64,000 nucleotides of DNA, taken from positions 310,001 to 374,000 of the forward strand of contig JBBELK010000010.1 of NCBI GenBank assembly GCA_037783545.1, read 5' to 3'. The notes beneath the pieces were generated by a model that was not told where the DNA came from, ran no database searches, and saw only the letters and a list, made by a program, of their open reading frames with translations. Position numbers and translations under genes: made by a program. Source of the stretch: Henricia sp. BOLD:AAB3569. Its lineage: Eukaryota > Echinodermata > Asteroidea > Spinulosida > Echinasteridae. Positions 54,135-64,000 of the stretch are shown here, piece after piece. Positions within the stretch are counted from its first letter, which is position 1. Each line of letters starts with the position of its first letter.

Positions 54135-55594
54135 GTTGGTGAACAATTTCATGAAATTTGCTGATGTCTAAATTTTGCAATATCACACACAAATAACCAC
54201 ACGGGATGACTTTGGTCAAGTATGTAGTCAAACTTCTATTAGTATTACAGCCCTCGAAATAAGAAATATTTATACATGTACCGGTACATGTACAATATGT
54301 AGCGGTTGCGACAAAATCAGTAGAACTCGTCTACCTTTCTTGCAGACTCTTGTATCATAATGCAGTCGAGCAGCTTGAGATATTTGGGATGAGATTTCTT
54401 CTGAATGAGCAAGGCAGTGAACTCATACACACAGAGTTCAGAACCTGGATGGCTGTAACATGGCATGAGGGACGACCTACAGCATCTCTTAACCATCACA
54501 AGGCAACATCACATCAGCACAATGCCAGAAATTCAGGCACAGATCATTCCTGCAGTCAAAAGAAAGAAAGAAGAATAAATATCGTTGATGATAGACTATT
54601 TAGCGTTCAGTCTACATGTATATGTTGTACATGTGTTTTACCAATGTCGGTACTGGGGTTAATTTCAAGACTGAAGAGTTGCAACAAGTCTTCATTTTGA
54701 AAATATTACAAGCCGTCTGGTTAGTTTAAACACCTAATCAGCAGATCAGCTGAGGACTTCAAAAACCTATACTTTTGTTTGCATTAGCCAAGGCCACACC
54801 ATAATTTTGCGTAAAAAAATTACTTGATTGTGATACGAAATAAACAACTACGGTCACGTGACATTTTATATGAAGGGAAATAAAGTTTGAAAATGGCCAT
54901 TAAAAAGAACCGCGGCTTCAGACAATGTTGGGGTACACGTAGATTACCATGCACAGAAACCAAGAATTGTCCAAGTAAAAAGGTTAGCTTGATGATTCAT
55001 AAGGGAAAATGTCATGATTTATATGAGAGGGAACAAAAATAAGTAGTTTAGTGCATTACCGGTAAAAAAAACTATGTCCCAGTGGCTGTCCGTGCATGTG
55101 ATCATGCATATGCACGACATGTGCATCCGTGTGCAGTTTTTGTGCATTTTTTAAAAAAATCTGAAGAAGTAAAAGTGAGAGGTAATTTGATTGCAATTTC
55201 AGTTTATACAAAAACAAATGGAATTATACTTACATTTTGGTATGAATTTCGTTTACTGGTCGCCACTGAGACACCGTGTGTTAACTCTATGGAACAGGGC
55301 AGAAAAGGAAGTATTTTCAAGGAAATAGTTGTGATCAGGTTTCCACTCCTAAAATCACTTCTCTTTAAAATTTACAAGTTTTGGTGGTTATTATTATTAA
55401 GTCATTCGGGCCTAAGGAGAATAAGTGGCAGCCAGTAAACGGAATTCTTTGTAAACTTTAATGGGTACAAATTTTCAATTTGGGGCATGAAAAACTTCAT
55501 AGGTTACACATTATAGTGTCTAGTGAGTCCAATCAAGTCGAGCGAAAATGATAAGTTGACATATTTTGATCCACGATCCACGTGCATGCGCTGC
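54135..55594. other. no clear gene; possible exon at 54346-54460
   Basis: After an acceptor-like CTTTCTTGCAG (54345) a plus frame reads RLLYHNAVEQLEIFGMRFLL. It may be a further exon of the fragment upstream, but nothing confirms it. The rest is unassigned AT-rich sequence. Confidence 0.3.
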
Positions 55595-55735
55595 ATGCAC
55601 ACAGCGCTTGTATGGGTGTGTGTACATATACATTGGGGTGTGTATGTACACGCATGCATACATGTGTGCACATATACATTTGGGTGTGTATGTACACGCA
55701 TGCATACATGTACTGTACACGCATACTTGTACACG
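55595..55735. repeat. TG/CA-rich minisatellite, ~55-bp unit
   Basis: Two copies of GTGTGTATGTACACGCATGC-type units (near 55638 and 55685) with alternating purine-pyrimidine runs. They produce Cys/His/Thr-rich frames that are not genes. Confidence 0.75.
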
Positions 55736-55739
55736 TTGG

Positions 55740-57720
55740 CACTATGTAAAACGTGAACTCGGCACGTAAAGTACTCAAAATACTCGTCTTTTTCGCTCAC
55801 CTTAGACAATAAACAAGACTTGCCCTCACCTTCTTTACTGCCTAGACTGTTCACATAATTCATCATGACGTCCATACTGGTCTGGATGTTGGCTTACTAA
55901 CTTATATTTTGCACTAAAAGAGTGATTTTGTACGACCATGTCAGCTCGCCTTTCGTCGCAAAACGGAAACGAAGATCGGCCAACTGAGCGCTGAATTTAA
56001 TATATATATTTGACATTTGACATTTAATTCGGTGGAATTAATTAGTATGCACATTCATCTAACAGTCTACATATTCAACAGATTCTCTCACATTCAACCA
56101 ATCAGATTAAAACCATTAAGGAATATTTTATGCAAATACATTACGCGCATTCACAGGTACCCGTAATCACGCCCACAGAGATAGTAAGATATTGACTGGC
56201 GCAGTTCAAACTTTGAGGGCGCTGTCTTATTTTCTCTGTGAAACGGCCGTGGATAATGTTGCTCAATGCAATGAACTTTATTTGAAACAATACAGTCTAA
56301 CCTTGGTAATAAGAGCGCTGTTAATACACATCCTGCTTTTAACAAATACATTTTTAGGTCCTTTGTTTTCATTCCTAATATTACAAGGTGCCTGTTATAA
56401 CAAAGTAATCTGCCAAGTCAAGGACCTCTTATTAAGGAAGTTCAACTGTCTTCATCCTCGTGCGTTTAATAACGACAGGTGCGCTCAATTGAGCTCTTGC
56501 GTAATGCTTTGTTACGCACCAATGCTCCTTCCTATATAAGGAGTGCAATTCGCATTGTATCTTTCTTCTCGGTGTGAGCATTGAAACAGGGCCCACCCGC
56601 CCACCCATTCGAGACGAGAATTCCACTGTTTAAGCATTTAATTAGGTATATGGCAAGGAAAAAGGGAGTGCACCCTCTTTCGGTATCCTAGGATGCATCC
56701 ACGTTTCCTCCTAAAAAGATAAAGAAATGAAAAAAGGGGGGTTTTCGTGGCCTCCGAGGACCAGCAGCATGCTGTATGGACTGATACCGAAAGCCTTGTT
56801 CATGTTCCTGTATAAATTGATAAGTGAAGCAAACCTTTTGTCATGCTATTTAAATCAGTAATAATATAATAAGAATTTGGCTTAAATGGTTTGATGAATA
56901 AACAGGCGAGTTTCCGTGCCCGCAGCCATTCAAAATATTCACCGATGAAATTTGTGTCGCGATTCCTTTATTTGGTGTCTTTACATGAGGTAGATATAGA
57001 AAATAAATGAAGTTTCTGACGTAGGAACGGAGTCAGAAAGAACACAATGTAGGCCCAAGGATACTGGCTTTGTTTTGCCAACAGAGGGCAGCAGAGCAGA
57101 AAAAAACAACAACAACATTAAGGATGGGCCAGTAGCCCCACTCTCCCCTACATCTCCAACCGCCATTGACAAAACCAACTACAGTGAAACCTGCTATTAA
57201 GACCACATTGATAAATTCAGTCACAATTCCGGGAGTCTGGGTCAATGTCGTGGAGCTAGGATTATACATGTACACTGATGCTTACAGGTGTTTTGTGCAT
57301 GCCAGCTGTCCGTAAGCGCAAAATTCTGCGATAAGCAGTGTCGTAAAATTTGGCCCACATTTTAAATACCAGATTATTTTCCTAGATACGTAAATTTAGA
57401 CAAATCTTCAAACATGAATTATAGCCTTCACCAAGATCCAGCCACTTCAATGGGGAAAATGTACTTTTTAAAACATTTTGTAGAAAGATATTACTTCAAT
57501 ACAGGTCTGCACTTTTAACCTGATGGACCAGGTCTAAACAAAATCAGTTAGTTTTTGGCTAAGAAATTTGTTAACATTTTCCACGCTAAAATCACAATTT
57601 CCATCAGAATGATACGCGAGATGACCCCACGCGCACATCATGGCCCAAAAAGTGTGACCAAAAGACTTACTGTAGGCCGTGAACAATTCTCAGATTTGTT
57701 AAAAATCCTTTCCACCATGA
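55740..57720. other. no gene seen
   Basis: Unassigned sequence. Frames up to 115 codons occur but lack composition or motifs I recognise. Confidence 0.4.
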
Positions 57721-57737
57721 ATATACGTACGTAGACC

Positions 57738-58175
57738 ACTTTTGTGGGAAGTCAGGTTGCTTTCCTCGCCTTCCACCAATGTGGCCCGGTTCGAATCCCG
57801 TCCAGGTTCGAATCCCGTCCGGGTCAGTATGTGGATTGGGTTCTTAGTCCCTGATTCCGTGGATTTTCCCTATAGAGCTTCTGCACCGGCGACCATGACA
57901 GGGGGCAGGTTTTCTTATTTAAATGATGTAACAATAGAACCACAAAGCACCTACTCGTGCATGACACAAGGTGACAATGTGACTGCCCCCTGTCATGGCC
58001 GCCGTGCAAAGGCTATATACACGTTGGTGTGTGCGGCTTTCCTCCCACATCTAAAACTGAGAATTTCTTCCTGTTCTCTCGCACTTCGTGGCCAAGCTGA
58101 AGAACCTCCTAGGTGGCTACATGGCAACGACTTCAAGGAACACACCGGCTTTGTTTGGGCTATTTTGGGCTCGAA
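57738..58175 (+). mobile_element. degraded SINE with a small palindrome inserted
   Basis: CCTCGCCTTCCACC, CCCGGTTCGAATCCCGTCC (duplicated) and TATGTGGATTGGGTTCTTAG match the SINE at 5684-6268. The palindrome CCATGACAGGGGGCAG ... CTGCCCCCTGTCATGG (57892-58001, ~110 bp) interrupts it, probably a tiny MITE. Confidence 0.6.
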
Positions 58176-58989
58176 ATAGACCCATACATTATTCTGAAGC
58201 GCCTTCGAGAGTAAATTAGATATATCCTAAAAAGACGCCGTCAAATTTGGCCATTTATGAGCACTTTTGAAAAATTCAAGGTCACGTGACTTTTCGGAAC
58301 CAAATTCTGGTTCCGAAAAGTCACGTGGTCTTGTGAGTTAGTTGTATTTCCAGCCGTATAAAAGTTTGTTACTGCAGAACTGCACCAAATTCAACTCTGA
58401 TTTCCCCCAAGTAATTGACAAAAGAGAGACTATTTATACAGGTATGAAACAAAGTTAAACATAAGTATGACAATTCGAACATAATTGTTTGTTTCGAGAG
58501 TCCGGAGAACGGGAGCGAGCGCGTGCTACGACAGGCTGCGTGGAGTGTAGGATATTTGCCCCGCGCAGCACGGCAAATAGCCTAAGTGCACACACACAGT
58601 AAGGCGTGTTGCTTCGGTGTACATTCGTGAAGAAAAAAACATGATTCCAACTCCTCAAAAGAAAACGGAAATTCCTATTCGGTCGTCCGGGCTGTCCAGT
58701 GAAATCGTGAGCATAACATTTGAGATATCCTGAGCAGGAGAAGAGCGAATCGTTTGTGACAAAGTCGTGAGGCTTCCGCGTAGTTGCAACGGCTGGTAAA
58801 GCGTATAACCCGTCTTTTGACCGTTTTTGTTAATTTTGCAATTAGTAAATTACGGGATATTTTGATGATCTTTTTTTCACAACGACCATCAAAAAAGTAT
58901 TGTCAATGCTCCTACATCACTAAATCATGTAAACAGTAGGCCGGTGTGTACCTTTAAGTCGGCTAATCTCAGCAACAGATACCTTTAGG
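58176..58989. other. no gene; palindrome at 58283-58330
   Basis: CACGTGACTTTTCGGAACCA, a 5-base AATTC spacer, then the exact inverse TGGTTCCGAAAAGTCACGTG. The rest is unassigned. Confidence 0.6.
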
Positions 58990-59328
58990 GGATCACTCGA
59001 GAAGAAGAAGACCACTAAAGAAGACGTCATTCAATTGAAGCTAGTCGAGCAAACGCCCTCTGCCCCCGGTGTTAAAGAGACGCCTCTAAAAATAGGTAAG
59101 ATTGCAGTCGGGTATATGTATCAACCGGGTGAATCAGAAGGCGGAGAAAGGAGGCGGGCGACTGATCCTATCTGGTCTCTTCAGACGTTTACCATCAAAG
59201 AGTACACCCACGTTCGCGGTCAACCAATCTTGTATTACTTGAACGAGCCGGCGCCAAATAGGTCGTTTGTACGACAAGAACTTCAAGTCATGCCCGTAGA
59301 AACTGAGCTGCCCCCTTCATACAAGTAA
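58990..59328 (+). pseudogene. Polinton/Maverick-type integrase, C-terminal fragment
   Basis: A frame of about 110 codons ends at the TAA at 59328. It carries KIGKIAVGYMYQPGE, then WSLQTFTIKEYTHVRGQPIL and FVRQELQVMPVETELPP. Polinton integrases (retroviral-type DDE integrases that insert a self-synthesising DNA transposon) end in a small beta-barrel or chromo-like domain with this WS-x-x-x-(Y/F)-x-I and F-V-x-x-E-L pattern, and that is my reading. The catalytic core is not present upstream. A polymerase fragment of the same element class lies convergently at 59480-60235. It is a remnant and not functional. Confidence 0.55.
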
Positions 59329-59479
59329 TGTCCGTACGCTATAGTATTTATACCGTCGTCTAAAAGGTATCTCTTGGTATCCAGCGGTGAAATGGCCAAT
59401 TTATTCTGAGTGACCGAGTATATTTGATGTTTTTCACTCTTTAAAATGTTTTGTTTTCTGTAAACCAGCTTATAATTAA

Positions 59480-60235
59480 ATATATATTTTTGTGTACATG
59501 TTTAAAGACATGTTACTTTTGACTACAACCTTTTTAACACCCTTGGCTTTCTTTATGACATCTGCCACGGTATGAATAGCGTACCATTTCGGCCTTATGC
59601 ACGCTTTTTCTATAATTTGTTTACCCTCCTCTTTAAATTTTCCATCGTCCTTTTTAATCTCTCCATCTTTCTTTATGACTTTCGTCTCAGTCTGAATAGC
59701 GTACAGTTTTGGTCTGATGCACACTGCTTCTATAATTTGTTTACCCGGTCTCGTCTTTAAATTTCCCAATGACTTTTTTATTCGTGTTGTCGTACATATA
59801 GTGCCCCTCTGGATAATTTGAAAAATCGTACAGGTTCTTATACTTGCTCATGTCCGCGTATACGTCGTCCGTTTTAATTTCCAAGAGAAGACTGTCGGTG
59901 TCCGTGTACAAAAGGTTTACGTTATTTTATATTTACGCTTCAAATGATTGTAATAAAAGTCGTACATGAGCGTTTTCGACGAGTCTAATATCGTCATGCC
60001 GCAGTAAATGGGCTTGTCTAATATCGTCTTTGTCTTGTACATGTTGACCATAGCCAATTTGCAGTCTTCAAAAACGGTAGTCGATTCGTAATTTGGTAGC
60101 AAACACAATTTTAGTCGATTTCGCATGCACGTTTTTCGTTGTCTTGCCAAAGACTGAATTATTGATGAGCTTGAAAAAGTCTTTTTCAAAATCCCGATTT
60201 CTAAAAACTGCCGGGTAAATTTGTTGACCCTTTCC
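59480..60235 (-). pseudogene. Polinton-type protein-primed DNA polymerase B, C-terminal fragment
   Basis: The minus strand has FSSSSIIQSLARQRKTCMRN, then KPIYCGMTILDSSKTLMYDF. After a one-base shift near 59930 comes YTDTDSLLLEIKTDD, followed by MSKYKNLYDFSNYP. YTDTDS is motif C of family B polymerases, with two metal-binding Asp residues. Several stops follow in the last 300 bases, where a short HKxxxVRYS-type segment occurs twice. Polintons encode this protein-primed polymerase for replication. Only the palm-to-thumb part survives and it is broken in at least four places. Confidence 0.75.
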
Positions 60236-60756
60236 CGCGTCAGACGATTGTTACGATTGGATGGGAATGGTCACATGATTTGTGACGTCGTGTCAAAGCG
60301 CCCTATGCCTTTCTGTGATAGGCCGATAATGGTCACATGGTGCTCGCAATCCCGCCGCGCCCGCGCTGGATAAAATTTGTTTCGCCAACGGTTTTTCCAC
60401 GTCTACGTGACTGATTCAAGAAAAAAAACGATGAAAATCTCATAATCTACAAATATTACAAAAGTGCTTCGTGAAACCAGTATGGCTTCCTACATTATGT
60501 TGAAGTTTTCCGTACGTGGTAAGAAACCCACCAGGCTTAATTAACTGTATTTTCTTGTGATAAACGATATGTGGTGCCCACAATTTTATTCTTTTTGTAG
60601 CGTGCATAAACCATATGACATTGCAATCTGCAGGTCAACTCGACCGTTTGCCATGATCGATCTGATGATGTACAAAACGTTACGCACATTCACAGATTTC
60701 TTTGGAAAAAATATTAAATTGTTTTAGGCGAAGTCCATGTGCATGGGGGCTAAAAC
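60236..60756. other. no gene; GCAGGTCAACTCGACCGTTTG word at 60632
   Basis: The word at about 60631-60651 matches the left end of the element at 2131. The rest is unassigned. Confidence 0.4.
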
Positions 60757-61678
60757 GGTTACGTGTCAACTCGGTCCCGGTCCCAGTCAACTCGGTCCCA
60801 CTTCCAGGTCAACTCGGTTCCGAGTCAACTTGGTTCCAAGTCAACTGAAACTCAACTCGGTCCCAAAGATTGAAAAATGTACAAGATTTCCAAGCAGCCG
60901 AACTTTTCCGATTCATCTGATGGACGCAACATACCGATTTAATTTCACTGTCTGATTGTGAATGGCAATTTGATGTTACTTTACTGCTCATTTTCACTTG
61001 TGCGAGAAGAACCGACCGATGACCGGTCCCGATACGCCAAATGCAACAGCTTGTGAAAGTGAACTTGACGCGAATTTGATGATTTGCGTCACAAATTCGC
61101 TTAAGTTCAACTAATTGGGCAAATGTTTTCGAATGTTCACCGCAAATTATTTGACGTCAGGTTTACGTTTGCGATTTGTGTCTGAAATGGATTGCGTTTA
61201 CTTTCCTGTGCCGTGTCGCGGCAGGCCATTGCGCAAGCAAGTCAGTTGCACATTGTGGGAATGCAGAAATTTGCACTCGCTCCTTCGTCACGGTTTTAGC
61301 AGGGTTGTATTCTCGTTTTAAGTAATAACCATGCCGGAAACCTTGATATTTGTTTGGGTCTGATGTCTTTCGGCGTTACTTCTATTGGCAACTATGCCGG
61401 CTATGACCTTCAGACTTGTCTTCACGTAGCCTATACAGGGGCCTTTCATTTGGTCCGTTTCTCATCCGTCTCGTGCACGCGTTGCGTATGCGTCTGAATC
61501 GCTCCACGTACAGCCCGATTACAGATGGACGTGCGCAGCGCATTAACAACGCACGCAAAATTGATGAAAACAAACCTAAGGAAAGTCCCATTACGTTTAT
61601 TTTCCAATGACGGTCGAGTTGTGATGGGGCTTAGTTCGTTTGGAACGAGTTGGTTTGGGACCGAGTTGACCTGCACCC
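60757..61678. mobile_element. 0.9-kb element, tandem GTCAACTCGGTCCC ends, 8-bp duplication
   Basis: The left end (60757-60862) has five to six copies of GTCAACTCGGTCCC-type units. The right end (61612-61678) has the inverse, ending GACCGAGTTGACCTGCACCC. GCTAAAAC flanks both sides (60749-60756, 61679-61686). An 8-bp duplication is used by hAT and some other superfamilies. No transposase is visible. Confidence 0.7.
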
Positions 61679-62189
61679 GCTAAAACCTAAGTGCTGGTAG
61701 GGGGCCTAGTATTTAATAGTAACATCTTTTTTCTGTCTAAACTTGTTTCGAAAAGAATTGGGAAGTTGATCATGGCTTCAGTCAGACCTTGTGTGGAAAA
61801 CATATTATGAGACAGGCTGAAAAATTTCTAAGTGTTCCCTCCCAAAAAATCTGATTTTTTTCCATTCAAAATTGTTCATTCAAATCTGCACATTATTCCA
61901 CTGCTAGATGAGTCATTTTAAAGGAAAACAGTTTCTGATCAACTTCCCAACACTTAGTCTTGTTTCTCAACTACTGCTCGTGTACTCGGGGACGAGTTGT
62001 CCACTCGGCCCATGTACGAGTTGTCTGCTCGGTATGTAATTTACAAGTTGATTGTTTTTGTAAGCATAATTAAGTGGATGAAGACAGTTTGATGCTTCTT
62101 AGACACATGCTTGGAGTTCCCAGGAGTTGACACATCAAGTTTGGCTGAGGATGGAATTCCTGAAGCAGCAATCCTTACAAAAAAATCGA
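61679..62189. other. no gene; inverted partner of 52560-52705 and GAGTTGTC words
   Basis: 61755-61860 is the inverse copy of the dispersed repeat at 52560. At 61980-62040 there are two ACGAGTTGTC(C/T) words, similar to the ends at 1450-1880. Confidence 0.5.
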
Positions 62190-63370
62190 ATGGTATTCAA
62201 TGGTTCCGTATGGTAATTGTACTGTAGTGAATGGTATGTAATGGTAATGTAACGGTTATTCAGTGATGTACAATGGTTAGATTAAAAAGACCAAATGGTA
62301 AGCAGTGGTACTGAATGATTGCATATGGTAATTATATTGTACGAATGGTATGCAATGGTAATACAATGGTTAGTCAGTGGTATGCAATGGTAATATTGCA
62401 AAGGACTGAATGGTAAGCAGTGGTATTCAATGGTTGCGTATGGTAATAATATTGTACGTATGGTATGCAATTGTAATACAATGGTTATTCAGTGGTATGC
62501 AATGGTAATATTAAATAGGACTGAATGGCTGTGTATTGTAACGATATTGTACGTTTGGTATGTAATGGTAATACAATGGTTATTCAGTGGTATGCAATGG
62601 TAATATTGCAAAGGACTGAATGGTAAGCAGTGGTATTCAATAGTTGCGTATGGTAATGATATTGTACGTATGGTATGCAATTGTAATACAATGGTTATTC
62701 AGTGGTACCGGTATGCAACCGGTAATATTAAATAGGACTGAATGGTTGTGTATGGTAACGATATTGTACGTATGGTATGCAATGGTAATACAATGGTTAT
62801 TCAGTGGTATGCAATGGTAATATTAAATAGAACTGAAGGGTAATAAGTGGTACTGAATGGTTGCGTATATGGTGATGATATTGTACGTATGGTGTGCAAT
62901 GGTTATTCAGTGGTATGCAATGGTAAGATAAAAAGGACTGAACGGTTGTTTATTATGGTAATTATATATATGGTACGAATGATATGCAATGGTAATGCAA
63001 TAGTGCACCAGTAGTTTATAATGGTAAGATTGGAAAACTGAATGGTAATCAATTGTTTTTGAATGGTTGCGTAAAGTAATTATATTATACATAAATGGTG
63101 TGCAATTGCAATGCAATGGTGCACCAGTGGTATACTGGTGTATGATACAAAAAGTATGGTAATCAATTGTACTGAATGGTTCCGTATGGTAATTGTATAG
63201 TGAATTAATGGTGTGCAATATGGCAGTGCAATGGTGCACCAGTGGTATTATACCACGGTGAGATAAAAAAAAAAACAATCGAAATCGTATGGTAATCAAT
63301 TGTATTCAATGGTTGTGTAAGGTATGGTATTTAAATGGTGTGCAATGGTAATGCAGTGGGATCTTGAGTC
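62190..63370. repeat. satellite-like tandem array, 95-116 bp units
   Basis: About ten or more units built from TGGTATGCAATGGTAATAC, AATGGTTATTCAGTGG and GACTGAATGGTTGCGTATGG. The starts of ATATTGTACGTATGG-type words near 62336, 62452, 62546, 62662, 62761 and 62879 give spacings of about 94-118 bp. Units after 62940 are more diverged. The base word is ATGGTA. It is non-coding. Confidence 0.9.
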
Positions 63371-64000
63371 ACGAATGGTGCACGGTGGTTAAAATTCAAA
63401 ATAAAGTTAAACTTAAATTTACATCAAAATGACTAGAGAATATAATATAAACCAACATGTCCATAGATCATATAACGACCCTGGCCGTGACGTACAAGTA
63501 GCTGGTATTTACAAATTAAACAACTACGAAAATAATTCAGTCTCAGAAAAACGGTCCGGAATTCCAATTTTCCGCTTAGAAAGTTTCTTTCATGAAGTTA
63601 TAAATCCTACCGACAGTGTCTTCCGTTTGCGTTCATTATAAAAAGCGAAAAATCCGGTATCGATACCATTTCCCCATGTAGCTTTTATGGGAAATGACTG
63701 AGAAAACCCCTACAAATATCGATACTATGCAGAGCACCAGTTTACTTGCACAGGTTGTAATTACTGGGAACCAGCGCAGCGTAACTGTCGCATGATCAAT
63801 ATTGAAGATGGCGTCCACATCATGCTCTCCGGTTTGTACTTCTTGTCGCCAAGTTTTAAAACTACTGGGATGAAAACATGGTATTCAAGGCAACCAGAAG
63901 CAACAGAATTATAGAGTCAAGGATTACAAAATTGTTTGAGTTCATCAGAGCTTAAAAGGAAAGGGAAAAACACATTTTTAAGCGGGGTATTTTCTTCGCA
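63371..64000. other. no gene confirmed
   Basis: A 70-codon plus-strand frame with an ATG at 63429 (MTREYNINQHVHRSYND) has no recognised family, and could be chance or a small exon. Nothing else is visible. Confidence 0.3.

Noticed and set aside
55520..55875. Cys/His-rich frames on both strands
   Set aside because: Produced by the TG/CA-rich minisatellite.
57742..58179. 145-codon plus-strand frame
   Set aside because: It spans a degraded SINE and an inserted palindrome; the frame is fortuitous.
62190..63370. CRISPR-like array
   Set aside because: Repeats are contiguous and diverged, with no constant repeat alternating with unique spacers, and the window is eukaryotic.

Overview
This window looks like repeat-dense nuclear DNA from an animal, most likely a marine invertebrate deuterostome. 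An echinoderm or relative is my guess, at low confidence. The evidence is spliced genes with GT-AG introns and AATAAA signals, tRNA-derived SINEs, DIRS/PAT-type tyrosine-recombinase retroelements, a LINE with ORF1 and ORF2, a two-gene PIF/Harbinger transposon, Polinton remnants and many foldback MITEs. There are no operons, ribosome binding sites or CRISPR arrays. Only one plausible host gene is visible: the first exon of a type II membrane, glycosyltransferase-like protein on the minus strand (24392-25126). Almost everything else I can read is mobile DNA, much of it nested.

Layout. 1-5430: non-coding DNA with a 16-bp minisatellite, elements whose inverted ends are built of short tandem repeats, SINE tails, and an element with CACTGTAA ends (4013-5131). 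5431-16080: a nested stack. A small foldback element was split by a tyrosine-recombinase (YR) retroelement with split direct repeats (A1 5554-6322; B1, A2 and B2 at 15113-15772). That element carries SINE copies in its A repeats. Its YR reading frame was then split by an intact-looking Harbinger element (9969-15067) with a TAA target duplication. 17579-23462: MITEs and a 4-kb foldback whose arms are tandem arrays of ~150-bp units. 24392-25126: host exon. 25187-36768: a large inverted repeat (arms of ~1.3-1.5 kb) around an ~8.8-kb centre. The centre holds a 6-kb element with CACTCTAAG-type ends, spliced exons of a transposon-type protein, a 0.9-kb palindrome with a 10-bp target duplication, and other foldbacks. 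36969-40918: DIRS-like retroelement on the minus strand (RT, RNase H, YR) plus a second RT scrap. 40919-51600: a LINE on the minus strand (ORF1 with a long Gln/Arg/Pro minisatellite; ORF2 with APE endonuclease and RT). It is split by a SINE and by a 6.75-kb Helitron/Helentron-like tandem array (41752-48497). 52090-64000: tandem-ended foldbacks, a degraded transposon gene (53697-54134), Polinton integrase and DNA polymerase remnants (58990-60235), and a ~1.2-kb satellite of 95-116-bp units (62190-63370).

How the parts relate. The two Harbinger genes converge and would encode a DDE nuclease and a MADF-type DNA-binding partner. The nuclease frame is broken at the start of exon 2. The YR, LINE and Polinton genes are damaged to different degrees. 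Because elements sit inside one another with recognisable junctions, several insertion events can be ordered in time. All family names rest on my own reading of motifs; no database search was run.
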